Below are positions 15,485 through 24,007 of a DNA stretch of 64,000 bases, piece by piece. The notes under the pieces were generated by a model. That model searched no databases and was not told the DNA's origin. It saw only the letters and a program-made list of their open reading frames with translations. Source of the stretch: an uncultured Streptomyces sp. (lineage in GTDB: Bacteria > Actinomycetota > Actinomycetes > Streptomycetales > Streptomycetaceae); NCBI RefSeq assembly GCF_947488945.1, contig NZ_CANLBS010000008.1, positions 186,001 through 250,000 on the forward strand, written 5' to 3'. Every line of letters starts with the position of its first letter. Within the stretch, counting starts at the first letter, position 1. Both the position numbers and the translations under genes were made by a program.

Positions 15485-15572
15485 GCGTGCCCACGCGGTC
15501 GGTGCCGTGGGGGGCACGGCCTCATGGACCGGACCGGCCGCAGCCACGTGCCGACGGTGCAATACCGGCACG

Positions 15573-15758
15573 TCAGGCGTTCTTGCGCACTTCTTCCTGC
15601 GCCTGCTCGTTCGGCGTCAGCGCGTCCGCCGCCTCTCCGTCTTCGTCGGCCCGCTCGCCGCTGGTCACATCGTCCGTCTCGGCGTCCTCGATCTCGCGCA
15701 GGACTTCGTCGGCCGCGCTGTCGGAGGGCTCGGCCGCGGGTTCACGGTTGTCGTTCAT
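15573..15758 (-). CDS. Small highly acidic hypothetical protein
   Basis: This 61-aa protein is strongly acidic (MNDNREPAAEPSDSAADEVL, then many Glu/Asp) and ends QEEVRKNA. It has no hydrophobic segment and is probably disordered. The ATG at 15758 has a good GAGGAG site 4 bases upstream, and codon use is typical, which supports a real gene. It stands alone. A short palindrome, TGCTCA-CCCG-TGAGCA at 15861-15876, lies about 100 bases upstream. The function is unknown; similar small acidic proteins often bind nucleoid or stress proteins, but nothing here shows that. Confidence 0.75.
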   Translation of the reverse strand: MNDNREPAAEPSDSAADEVLREIEDAETDDVTSGERADEDGEAADALTPNEQAQEEVRKNA

Positions 15759-16012
15759 GTGTCTCCTCGTTCGTACGGGACCGTCGCCGTGGAGCGGGAA
15801 CCGCCCGTCAGTCGGTCGGGGCTACGGTCGTGTTCTCCCGCCTACCCGGTGGGCGCGGAATGCTCACCCGTGAGCACACCCTCCATCTGACGGGCGCCCG
15901 GCGGCGGTGCGCCAGTCGGCGGCGTCCGAGCAGGTGGGGGAACGTGGGGGCGCAGGCAGCATGCGGACACACTCTCCCCGCGCTCGCCCCCACCGGCGTC
16001 ACCGCCCGGCCG

Positions 16013-17215
16013 TCACCGCTCGGCCGCCAGGTTCATGTCCCCCCTGCTCGTTCCCGCCACGTCCTCCGTCTTCGGCGCGTCACGCCACGGGCGGGCGATC
16101 GGGCGGGACACCGCGCGCCACCACGGGTCGGTGGGCAGGGTGCCGGCGGGCTCGAAGGGCTCGCCCGGATGCGGGAACGCCACCGCTTGGGCCACCTCCT
16201 CGGCGGCGTCCTTCACCCACTCCCCCGGCTCCGCCCACGCGTGGGGGGCCAGGTTGAAGGTGCCCCAGTGGATCGGGAGCAGGACGCCGCCGGGGCGGCC
16301 GCCCTGGAGGTCCAGGTGGGCCCGGACGCCCTCGGCGGGGGTCATGTGGATGTCCGGCCAGTGCTCGGAGTAGGCGCCGAGCTGGATCATCGTGGCGTCG
16401 AACGGACCGTGCGCCTCGCCGATGTCCTTGAAGCCGGGGAAGTAGCCGGTGTCACCGCTGTGGTAGACGCGGTGGTCGGGGCCCGCGACGGCCCAGGAGG
16501 CCCACAGGGTGTGCTGCTGGTTGCGCAGCCCGCGTCCGCAGAAGTGGCGGGCCGGGGTGGCGGTGAGGGTGAGGCCGGAGACCTCGGTCGCCTCGTTCCA
16601 GTCCAGCTCTCGGATCCGGGCGACCGGGACGCCCCAGTGCTCCAGGTGCGCGCCCACGCCGAGCGGCACGGCGAAGACGGTCTCGGTGGCCGCCAGCGCG
16701 CGGATCGTCGGAAGGTCAAGGTGGTCGTAGTGGTCGTGCGAGATCACCACCACGTCGACGGCGCCGAGCGCCGCCAGCGGCAGCGGGGCCGGGTGCAGCC
16801 TCTTGGGCCCGGCGAAAGCGAACGGGGAGCAGCGCTCGCCCCAGACGGGGTCGAAGAGGACGCGTCGGCCGTCGATCTCCGCGAGGACGGTGGAATGCCC
16901 CATCCAGGTCAGCCGCATCCCGGAGGCGGGCGGCTCGGCCAGGTCGGCGAAGGTGGTGGGGTACACGGGAATGGTGCCGGAGGGCGCCCGGCGGGCGCGG
17001 CGCTCCTTGTCGAAGTAGACCTTGGCCAGGTCGAGCGCGGAACCGCCGGACGGGCGGGCCGAAGCGGCCACGGGGTTCTGGAACACGCCGTCGGCGAAGT
17101 TCGGCGAGCGCCTGATGCGCTCCATGCGCGCCCCGTCGGGGTCGGCGCCGAAGGCGTCGGTCCGCAGCGAGCGCAGCCTCGTGCGGAGGGGGATGAGCGG
17201 GGTTGGGCCGGTCAC
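16013..17215 (-). CDS. MBL-fold metallohydrolase (NAPE-PLD/UlaG-like)
   Basis: This 400-aa protein has the zinc-binding motif H-x-H-x-D-H in VVISHDHYDHLDLP (about residues 157-163), later ligands in TPARHFCGRG, HSGDTGY and LPIHWGTFNL, and the WMGHSTVLAEIDGRRVLFDP start of the fold. This subgroup includes N-acyl-phosphatidylethanolamine phospholipase D and related phosphodiesterases, so a lipid or phosphodiester substrate is possible. GTG 17215 with GGAG upstream is the likely start. The C-terminus carries a short extension after RPIARPWRDA. It is a single gene. Confidence 0.87.
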   Translation of the reverse strand: MTGPTPLIPLRTRLRSLRTDAFGADPDGARMERIRRSPNFADGVFQNPVAASARPSGGSALDLAKVYFDKERRARRAPSGTIPVYPTTFADLAEPPASGMRLTWMGHSTVLAEIDGRRVLFDPVWGERCSPFAFAGPKRLHPAPLPLAALGAVDVVVISHDHYDHLDLPTIRALAATETVFAVPLGVGAHLEHWGVPVARIRELDWNEATEVSGLTLTATPARHFCGRGLRNQQHTLWASWAVAGPDHRVYHSGDTGYFPGFKDIGEAHGPFDATMIQLGAYSEHWPDIHMTPAEGVRAHLDLQGGRPGGVLLPIHWGTFNLAPHAWAEPGEWVKDAAEEVAQAVAFPHPGEPFEPAGTLPTDPWWRAVSRPIARPWRDAPKTEDVAGTSRGDMNLAAER

Positions 17216-17433
17216 TGCATCTCCTGGGGGGTCGGTGTCGTACCGATTATGTGCTGATAGCACGCACATGCGTGGACCGGACCGTCATAGGGACGGCGGC
17301 GGCCGGTGCCGTGTACCCGCTGTCCGCGGATCGACCGGAGCCCACGGCGACGGGCCGCCGCTTCCCCACTGCCGCCGGGCGGCAGCGGTGCGGGCCGCCC
17401 CGGCCGGCGGCGGACCGGTGCGGCCGGGCCGTG

Positions 17434-17889
17434 TCAGGCACGCTGCGCCTGCCCGTACACGTGCTCGATGTGCAGGGCGAGGACGACCCGGCGGTCGCGG
17501 ACCATCGCCCGGCGGTAGTCGTCCCAGTCGGGGTGCTCGCCCCGGACGTCGCGGTACAGCGCGACGAGCGCCTCGACCGTCGCGTCGTGCGGGTCCGCGG
17601 CGGGGGCGGTCAGTTCGGCGGTGCCCTCGACGACCGTGTACGCCCAGCGGTCGGCGCTGGTCACGTGGTAGCTCGCCCGCGGGTCGCGCCGCAGGTTGCG
17701 GGTCTTGGCCCGGTCCTCGGTGACGGAGACCCGGACGGTGCGCGCGACGGGGTCGTAGGCGTGGTTCACGTTGGACAGCTGGGGCCGGCCGTCCTTCTTC
17801 AGGGTCACGAGGACCCCGTCGTGGTGCGCGCCCACCAGGCGCAGCAGCGCCTCTTCCTGCCCGGACGACCCGGATTCGAATGACGTCAT
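17434..17889 (-). CDS. F420-dependent PPOX-class oxidoreductase-like protein
   Basis: This 151-aa split-barrel protein has the expected segments GVLVTLKKDGRPQLSNVNHA, TVRVSVTEDRAKTRNLRRDP, RASYHVTSADRWAYTVVEGT and a helical tail (RAMVRDRRVVLALHIEHVYG). The R-A-K-T-R-N-L-R-R-D-P stretch is typical of the TIGR03618-like group that uses F420. The ATG at 17889 is clear. The 306 bases between it and the divergent dehydrogenase hold an inverted repeat, so the two may share control. Confidence 0.85.
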   Translation of the reverse strand: MTSFESGSSGQEEALLRLVGAHHDGVLVTLKKDGRPQLSNVNHAYDPVARTVRVSVTEDRAKTRNLRRDPRASYHVTSADRWAYTVVEGTAELTAPAADPHDATVEALVALYRDVRGEHPDWDDYRRAMVRDRRVVLALHIEHVYGQAQRA

Positions 17890-18024
17890 GCAACGGCAAC
17901 GTCCTTACCCGCCACAGGATTCCGGCCCACCCCACGGGGGCGTGTGGGCTCGGCGTCCAAGCGCCGGTGCACGCCCGCGTGCGTCGGAAATGGCCCGGAT
18001 CGACGCGACTTCACGGAATCTCCC

Positions 18025-18046
18025 CTACTGACCAACGATTCAGTAG
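18025..18046. promoter_or_regulatory. Inverted repeat upstream of the dehydrogenase gene
   Basis: CTACTGA-N8-TCAGTAG is a perfect 7+7 dyad in the gap between the PPOX gene and the dehydrogenase gene. Its size fits a TetR-type operator, and a TetR gene lies downstream at 19619. The link is inferred. Confidence 0.5.
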
Positions 18047-18195
18047 TACGATCCGCTGACCGCACCGGGACGCGACCCGGCACGGTCCGCCACCGCATGC
18101 CCGCGCACCGTCCGCACCTCCTGCACAGCGCGCCCCGGCCGCCACCGGGAACGCCGACCACCGACGTGAATCCAGCGACCCGGGAGCCCCGCCCC

Positions 18196-19404
18196 ATGAC
18201 GACCACCGTGACCGCAGCACCCGCCCCTCTCATCTCCCTGACCTGGACGGATCATGTGACCGGCCACCGGGGCCACCTCGTCGTGGACCGCCTCGTGCGC
18301 GGAGTGTCCAGCGGCGGGCTGCGCATGCGGGAAGGCTGCACCCTGGACGAGGTGGCGGGCCTCGCGCGGGGCATGACGATGAAGGAGGCCCTGCACTTCG
18401 ACGCCGACCGCGCCGGCGCCCGGTACCTCCCGCTCGGCGGGGCCAAGGGCGGCATCGACTGCGACCCCCGCTCCCCCGAGGCGTACGGGGTGCTGGTGCG
18501 CTACCTGAGAGCGGTGCGCCCCTACATAGAGAGCGTGTGGACGACCGGTGAGGACCTCGGGCTCACCCAGGACCTGGTGGACCGGGCCGCGGCGGAGGCC
18601 GGTCTCGTCTCCTCGATCCAGGCGGTCTACCCGCTCCTCGACGACGAGGTGACCGCCCGGACCCGGCTCGCCGACGCGTTCGGGCTGGCGGACGACGGGA
18701 TCGGGCTCGACGAACTGGTCGGCGGATGCGGCGTCGCGGAGTCCGCCCTCGTGGCGCTGGACCGGGCTGGCATCCCCCACCGGGGCGCCAGGGTCGCGGT
18801 CCAGGGTCTCGGCACGATGGGCGGCGCCACCGCCCGCTTCCTGGCGCGGGCCGGGCTCACGGTCGTCGCGGTCGCCGACGTCAAGGGAACCGTCGCCAAC
18901 CCGTCCGGGCTGGACGTGGAGGCGCTGCTCGCCGCGCGGGACGCGTTCGGCACCGTGGACCGGGGCGCACTGCGGGACGAGGACCAGGAGTTGCCGGCCG
19001 ACGCGTGGCTCTCCGCCGACGCGGAGATCCTCGTGCCCGCCGCCGTCTCGTACGCGATCGACGCCGACAACCAGAAGCTGGTACGGGCCCGTTGGATCGT
19101 GGAGGCGGCCAACATGCCGGTGCTGCCGGAGGCCGAGGCGCTGCTCGCGGAGCGCGGCGTCACGGTGCTGCCCGACGTGGTGGTCAACTCCGGTACCAAC
19201 GCCTGGTGGTGGTGGACCCTGTTCGGGGAGATCGGTGCGGACACGGAGGAGGCGTTCGCCCACGTCCGGGCGTCGATGCGTTCGCTCGTGACCACGATGC
19301 TGGTCCGCGCGGCCGCCTCGGGATGCACGCCGCGCGCCGCGGCCCACGCCCTCGTCGAGGAGCGGCTGCCGGTGATGGCCGAACGATTCGGCTGGTACCG
19401 CTGA
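18196..19404 (+). CDS. Glu/Leu/Phe/Val-type amino-acid dehydrogenase
   Basis: This 402-aa NAD(P)-dependent enzyme has the ELFV dimerisation and substrate domain (GVSSGGLRMREGCTLDEVAG; catalytic Lys in LGGAKGGIDCD, about residue 83) and a Rossmann domain (VAVQGLGTMGGATARFLARA, about residues 197-215). Such enzymes oxidatively deaminate amino acids to 2-oxo acids. It differs from the classical streptomycete valine dehydrogenase in the N-terminal region, so I leave the substrate open. The ATG at 18196 fits the usual start; GGGAG lies upstream. A TetR gene follows 214 bases later. Confidence 0.88.
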   Translation: MTTTVTAAPAPLISLTWTDHVTGHRGHLVVDRLVRGVSSGGLRMREGCTLDEVAGLARGMTMKEALHFDADRAGARYLPLGGAKGGIDCDPRSPEAYGVLVRYLRAVRPYIESVWTTGEDLGLTQDLVDRAAAEAGLVSSIQAVYPLLDDEVTARTRLADAFGLADDGIGLDELVGGCGVAESALVALDRAGIPHRGARVAVQGLGTMGGATARFLARAGLTVVAVADVKGTVANPSGLDVEALLAARDAFGTVDRGALRDEDQELPADAWLSADAEILVPAAVSYAIDADNQKLVRARWIVEAANMPVLPEAEALLAERGVTVLPDVVVNSGTNAWWWWTLFGEIGADTEEAFAHVRASMRSLVTTMLVRAAASGCTPRAAAHALVEERLPVMAERFGWYR

Positions 19405-19618
19405 CGGACGGGGTTGCCGGCGACCACGCGCTCCGGACCGATCGGGGTCGGGTTTCCGCCAACACCCGTGCGCGACGGGCCGAACGGGGGCGCTCCGGGA
19501 CGTACGGGGGCGCGCGGCCCCAGGCGCGCGCCGGCCCGGCGCACCACCCGCGGCTCTCCGGAGACGCGGGAAACGGGTCCCGGCTCCCCCGGCCCCGTTC
19601 ATTGGCTAGGGTGACGGG

Positions 19619-20230
19619 GTGGGAAGAGTGCGGCTGAACGTGACGGAGCGACGCGAGGACCTGTTGCGCGCCGCCGTCGAGCAGATCGAGGTACGCGGTG
19701 TCTCCGCCGTGCGCATCGCCGACGTGGCGGCCGTGCTCGGGGTGAGCAACGCCCTGGTGCTGTACCACTTCTCCAGCAAGGAGAAGCTGGTCGCGGCGGC
19801 TTTCGCCTACGCGGCCGAAGCCGACCTCGCCCATCTACGCACCCTGTTGGGCCGCCGGACCAGCGCGGTCCGGCGGCTGCGCGACGCGGTCCGCTGGTAC
19901 GCCCCCACGGGGCAGGCCAAGGGCTGGCGGCTGTGGATCGAGGGGTGGGCGGCCTCGCTGCGCGAACCGGCGCTGCGGGAGGTGGCCGGCGACCTCGACC
20001 AGCAGTGGAAGGCCGAACTGGCCGAGGTCATCGAAGAGGGCGCCGCCGCCGGCGAGTTCCACTGCGACGACCCGATGTCCGTCGCCTGGCGGCTCACCGC
20101 ACTGCTGGACGGCTTGGCGGTCCAGATGACCTCGTACGCGGGTCCGCTGTCGCAGGCCACGCTGCTGGAGTGGACCGAGGACGCGCTCGCCCGCGAACTG
20201 GGCCTCGAACGCGCCGCGCTGAACGCCTGA
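19619..20230 (+). CDS. TetR/BetI-like transcriptional regulator
   Basis: This 203-aa protein has an N-terminal TetR HTH (RREDLLRAAVEQIEVRGVSA, then RIADVAAVLGVSNALVLYHF, residues about 10-55) and a helical ligand-binding domain with Trp-rich segments (WRLWIEGWAASLREPALREV), like the BetI type. The GTG at 19619 lies 6 bases after a TAGGGT -10 box (19607-19612), so the mRNA is probably leaderless, which settles the start. It may control the amino-acid dehydrogenase upstream through the dyad at 18025-18046. Confidence 0.88.
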   Translation: MGRVRLNVTERREDLLRAAVEQIEVRGVSAVRIADVAAVLGVSNALVLYHFSSKEKLVAAAFAYAAEADLAHLRTLLGRRTSAVRRLRDAVRWYAPTGQAKGWRLWIEGWAASLREPALREVAGDLDQQWKAELAEVIEEGAAAGEFHCDDPMSVAWRLTALLDGLAVQMTSYAGPLSQATLLEWTEDALARELGLERAALNA

Positions 20231-20344
20231 CAGGCTGACCGCCTGACGGCACGTGGCCGCGTGCCCGGCCGCCCGCCACGCCACGCGGCCTGTCTCCGCC
20301 CGCCCCGCCCCCGCCGGAGCCGCCCGGCCCGCTCCCCCCGCACC

Positions 20345-21346
20345 TCAGGTCTGGCGCACCGGTACGTACGCGTCGCCGGTGAGACCGAAGGTCCAGGCCA
20401 CCCCCTCCCGCGCGGTCCGGGTCGCCGGGGGGACCCGCAGCCAGTAGGTGCGGTGGGTGCCGTCCGGTTCGGGGGTGGAGTTGACCACCTCGACCATCAC
20501 GACGTCCTCGTCCTCGGCCATCGCGATGCGCCATAGGATGCCCGCCTCGTCCTGCTGGACCGGTTGCGCGCCGGACTCGGCGAGATAGCGCTCGTAGCCG
20601 TAGTACTCCAGCATCACGCGGCGCAGCTCCGCGTTCTCCTCCTCGCGGATCCGCTCGGGCGTCAGCGTGGCGAGTTCGCCGAGGAAGGCGGCCGGGACCG
20701 GCATCCCCCGCCAGGCGTACAGCGCGAATCCGTCGCGGTAGGCGAGGGCGGGGCCCTCTCCGTGGTCGAGCCGCCCGGCCTCGTCGCGGTGCAGCACCTC
20801 GGGGCGCTCGCTGATCACGACGGTCCGCTCGAAGGGCCACCACCAGCCGGCGTTCCGCGCCACCCGCGCGAGGCCGTCGAGGCGGCCGGTCCCGCCCTCG
20901 AAGGCCGCGAGCCAGGCCGCGTCGTGCTGGCCGAGCACCGCGTCGAGCAGCACCATCCGGACGGCCGGCTCGTCGGCCTCGTCCGGTGCGAGATCGGCGA
21001 CCACGCCCGCGCGTATGCGTTCGGCCAGGGCCGAGGTGGTCTCCCAGAGCTGCGCCCCGGTGGCGGACCAGCGGGCGGACCAGCCGGCCGGCCCCAACGC
21101 GTCGTAGGCGCGCCGCCGTTCCTCGGCCCACGGCCGGGTGCGGACCTCCTCCCGCACGGAACGGCCCGGGTCCGTGAGCGCGCGCACCGCCCGCACGGCG
21201 CTCCTGGGCGAGTCCGCCCACACGATCCGGCCTGGCTCGGCCAGTCCGGCGTCCCGGTAGGCCCGGCGCACCCCCTCCTCAGCCGCCGCCCGGTCCGCCG
21301 CTCCCGTGGCCGCCGCCACGGACCGCCACTCGGTCACGTCCTGCAT
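20345..21346 (-). CDS. DUF6745 protein
   Basis: This 333-aa soluble protein matches the DUF6745 pattern: an N-terminal helical region with IVWADSPRSAVRAV, a Trp-rich centre (NAGWWWPFERTVVISERPEV), RDGFALYAWRGMPVP and a C-terminal domain (YYGYERYLAESGAQPVQQDE, then TYWLRVPPATRTAREGVAWT). No enzymatic motif is visible. I recall proteins of this family next to STM4015-type genes and next to a small MYRQGDVL protein, and both neighbours occur here. The function is unknown; the C-terminal part may be a binding domain. Confidence 0.82.
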   Translation of the reverse strand: MQDVTEWRSVAAATGAADRAAAEEGVRRAYRDAGLAEPGRIVWADSPRSAVRAVRALTDPGRSVREEVRTRPWAEERRRAYDALGPAGWSARWSATGAQLWETTSALAERIRAGVVADLAPDEADEPAVRMVLLDAVLGQHDAAWLAAFEGGTGRLDGLARVARNAGWWWPFERTVVISERPEVLHRDEAGRLDHGEGPALAYRDGFALYAWRGMPVPAAFLGELATLTPERIREEENAELRRVMLEYYGYERYLAESGAQPVQQDEAGILWRIAMAEDEDVVMVEVVNSTPEPDGTHRTYWLRVPPATRTAREGVAWTFGLTGDAYVPVRQT

Positions 21347-21452
21347 CGTCGTACCCCGTCCCCTCGTCGTACTCGATCGTCGTCCGCGCGTCCCCGACGC
21401 GCGCTGCTGTGCCTCTTGCGGCTGCGGCGTCCGCCGCCGGGCCCGCGGCCGG

Positions 21453-21779
21453 TCAGTCCGCGACCACGCGGAAGGCGCCCGGGGTGTACTCCCGCTGGCG
21501 CACGACCCGGAACCAGCCCTTCGGCAGGGGTATCGCCGCGTGCTCCTCGTGCACCACCCGCCCGCCGTCCGGGAGATGGAGCAGCATCGGTCCGAAGGGG
21601 CCGGCCTCCCGCATCAGCCGGCCGCGGCCCTGCACGGCGTGCGCGTGGCCGGTGACCTCGCCGAGCGCGAGCACCAGGCGGCCCCGCGCGTCCCGCTGTT
21701 CGCCCGCGGCCTCCAGGAAGTGCGCGGGCACCTCGGACTCCTCCACCGCCACGATCAGTACATCGCCCTGCCGGTACAC
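21453..21779 (-). CDS. Small conserved protein accompanying DUF6745
   Basis: This 108-aa beta-rich protein begins with GTG at 21779 (MYRQGDVLIVAVEESEVP) and has GEVTGHAHAV, GPMLLHLPDG and EEHAAIPLPKGWFRVVRQRE. GGAGGGGAG precedes the start. I recall similar proteins in many bacteria and phages next to DUF6745 genes, with no assigned function. The conserved H-A-H and E-E-H-A could bind metal, but this is speculation. It is probably cotranscribed with DUF6745, 106 bases downstream, and is divergent from the STM4015 operon. Confidence 0.78.
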   Translation of the reverse strand: MYRQGDVLIVAVEESEVPAHFLEAAGEQRDARGRLVLALGEVTGHAHAVQGRGRLMREAGPFGPMLLHLPDGGRVVHEEHAAIPLPKGWFRVVRQREYTPGAFRVVAD

Positions 21780-21843
21780 GGACGTCTCCCCTCCGGCGCG
21801 GCACCCGGTGCGCTCGCGCCGGGAACAACGCTAGGCGGGGGGT

Positions 21844-21996
21844 CTGACAACGACCGGCCGAGCCGTCGCGCAGCCCCCGCAGGGCCGTTGCGGGGCGGCC
21901 CCGGGCGCGCGTGGTCCTGCGCGTCGGCACGGGCGTGCGGGCGGGCCGGCCCGGCCTCCGCGCCCCACCGACCCTCCCCGCGCGCCCCGTTGTCAG
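21844..21996. promoter_or_regulatory. Mirrored CGTTGTCAG elements between divergent operons
   Basis: The 9-base element CGTTGTCAG occurs on the minus strand at 21852-21844 and on the plus strand at 21988-21996. The copies lie 64 and 56 bases upstream of the two divergent start codons and point outward towards each gene. They include TTGTCA and could be -35 elements or half-sites that coordinate both operons. The repeats are seen; co-regulation is inferred. Confidence 0.45.
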
Positions 21997-22052
21997 TGAC
22001 GCTTGATAAACCTTGCGGCACCACTCGTCCTCAGCATCAGGAGTTCAGGGCC

Positions 22053-23021
22053 ATGTCCGGTGTGGACAACCTCAGAGAGCTGCACGGCCTCCCCGTCGTC
22101 GACTTCGAGCACGGAGCCGACGGTTCCACGCTCCCCGCCGCGGACGCGGTCGCCTGGCGGGTGCGGGTGAATCCGTACGACGACGACGACCCGACCTGGG
22201 AGAAGGTCTTCGAGCGGTTCCTGGAATCGGTCGATCCGGCCGGAGTGCGGGCGCTGGTCGTCGGCCAGTGGGGCGAGTCGTACGAGGAGGACTCGTCGTA
22301 CCCCATCGGGCTGATCGTCGCTGCGGCGGACCGGTTGACCTCGCTGGAGGCGGTCTTCATCGGGGACATGACGTACGAGGAATCCGAGATCTCTTGGATC
22401 CAGCAGTCGGACGTCACCGTGCTGCTCACGGCCTTCCCGCACCTGGTCGAGCTGGGCGTGCGCGGCAGTTGTGAGGGCGAGGAGGGGGAGTTGCGCTTCC
22501 CGCCCGTCGCGCACGCGGGCCTGCGGTCGCTCACCCTGGAGTCCGGCGGGCTGCCGGCCGAGGCGGTGCGGGGCGTGCTGGACAGCGACCTGCCCGCGCT
22601 GGAGAGGCTGGAGCTGTGGCTCGGCGTCTCCGGGTACGGCGGCACCACCGGGCTGCCGGACCTGGCTCCGCTGCTGTCCGGGACCCGATTCCCGCGCCTG
22701 GAACACCTGGGGCTGCGCAACAGCGAGATACAGAACGAGATCGCGGCGGCGGTGGCCTCGGCGCCCGTGGTCGCCCGGCTGCGCACCCTCGACCTGTCCA
22801 ACGGCGTCCTCGGCGACGAGGGCGCGGCCGCGCTGCTGGAGGGCCAGCCGCTCACCCACCTCGACGTGCTGGATCTGCACCACCACTTCCTGAGCGAGGA
22901 GATGGAGGCGAGGCTGACCGCGTCGCTCGCCCCGCACGGGGTGCGCCTCGACCTCTCGGAGCGGAACAAGCCCTGGGGCGACGGCGGCCGCGCCAACCGG
23001 TACACGGCGGTGGCGGAATGA
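22053..23021 (+). CDS. STM4015-family leucine-rich-repeat-like protein, copy 1
   Basis: This 322-aa soluble protein begins MSGVDNLRELHGLPVVDFEH. The N-terminal half has a small alpha/beta domain (RALVVGQWGESYEEDSSYPI), and the C-terminal half has leucine-rich-repeat-like units (LRSLTLESGGLP, LERLELWLGVSGYGG, LEHLGLRNSEIQ, LRTLDLSNGVLGDEGAAALL, LDVLDLHHHFLS). It ends in NRYTAVAE. The ATG at 22053 has AGGAG upstream. The family is named after Salmonella STM4015 and, as far as I know, is uncharacterised. It opens the radical SAM/ATP-grasp operon and overlaps the next gene as ATGA. It is a possible substrate or scaffold. Confidence 0.88.
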   Translation: MSGVDNLRELHGLPVVDFEHGADGSTLPAADAVAWRVRVNPYDDDDPTWEKVFERFLESVDPAGVRALVVGQWGESYEEDSSYPIGLIVAAADRLTSLEAVFIGDMTYEESEISWIQQSDVTVLLTAFPHLVELGVRGSCEGEEGELRFPPVAHAGLRSLTLESGGLPAEAVRGVLDSDLPALERLELWLGVSGYGGTTGLPDLAPLLSGTRFPRLEHLGLRNSEIQNEIAAAVASAPVVARLRTLDLSNGVLGDEGAAALLEGQPLTHLDVLDLHHHFLSEEMEARLTASLAPHGVRLDLSERNKPWGDGGRANRYTAVAE

Positions 23022-24007
23022 GCGCGACGTACGACATCGACCACCCGGAGTCCTTCCACGGGCTGCCCGTCTTCACGCTGCCCGCCCCCGGGGAGCCGGT
23101 GCCGCCCGGCGGGCTGCCGGAGCCTGGGAGCGTGGCCTGGCGGCTGGAGTGCGCCGGATACGACTCCGCCCAGGACTTCGGCACCCTCTGGAAGCACTTC
23201 GCCGACTCGGTGGACCGCTCGCGGGTCTGGGCGCTGCTGATCGGCCCGTGGTGGGACGGGGAGTACAGCGGCTTCCGTCCCGTGGTCGACCTGCTGGTGG
23301 CGGACGCGGACCGGTTCCCGGCGCTGCGGGCACTCTTCCTCGCCGACGTGGTCAGCGAGGAGTGCGAGCTGTCGTGGCTCCAGATGTGCGACGTCACGCC
23401 GGTGTTCGAGGCGTACCCGCTGCTGGAGGAGGTCACGGTCCGCGGGTGCGGGGGCCCCGGCCCGTCGGACGAGAAGCTGCGGCTGCGGCCGTTCCGGCAC
23501 GGGGCGCTGAGGACGCTGCGGTTCGAGTCCGGCGGCCTGCCGGGCCATGTGGTGCGGGCGCTCGGCTCCTGCGAACTCCCCTCCCTGGAACGGCTGGAGC
23601 TGTGGCTGGGAGTGGACTGGTACGGCGGTGACACGACCGTCGACGACCTGCGGCCGCTGCTCGCGGGCGGGCTCTTCCCCCGCCTGCGCCACCTGGGCCT
23701 GCAGAACAGTGAGATCCAGGACGAGATCGCGGCGGCCCTGGCGTCGGCGCCGGTGGTGGCGCAGCTGGAGTCGCTGTCGCTGGCGATGGGCACGCTGACG
23801 GACGCGGGCGCGGAGGTGCTGATCGGGGGGCAGCCGCTGAGCCATCTCGCCCGGCTGGACCTCTACCACCACTACGTCGGGGAGGCGGTGCTGGGCCGCC
23901 TGAGGGATGCCAGCGCGCCCGCGGTCGTCGAGGCGGATCCCGGCGACACGGACGACTGGGACCCTGAGGACGAGGACGACATGCGCTATGTCGCCGTCGG
24001 TGAATGA
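23018..24007 (+). CDS. STM4015-family protein, tandem copy 2
   Basis: This 329-aa paralog of the preceding gene has the same domain order and shares most repeat positions (LERLELWLGVDWYGG, LRHLGLQNSEIQDEIAAALA, LYHHYVG). The region between the repeats and the C-terminus is very different and strongly acidic (DTDDWDPEDEDDM), yet the protein ends MRYVAVGE, matching the NRYTAVAE end of copy 1. The start overlaps the previous stop by 4 bases. The tandem duplication and the preserved tail suggest that both copies are recognised by the same enzymes. Confidence 0.88.
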   Translation: MSATYDIDHPESFHGLPVFTLPAPGEPVPPGGLPEPGSVAWRLECAGYDSAQDFGTLWKHFADSVDRSRVWALLIGPWWDGEYSGFRPVVDLLVADADRFPALRALFLADVVSEECELSWLQMCDVTPVFEAYPLLEEVTVRGCGGPGPSDEKLRLRPFRHGALRTLRFESGGLPGHVVRALGSCELPSLERLELWLGVDWYGGDTTVDDLRPLLAGGLFPRLRHLGLQNSEIQDEIAAALASAPVVAQLESLSLAMGTLTDAGAEVLIGGQPLSHLARLDLYHHYVGEAVLGRLRDASAPAVVEADPGDTDDWDPEDEDDMRYVAVGE

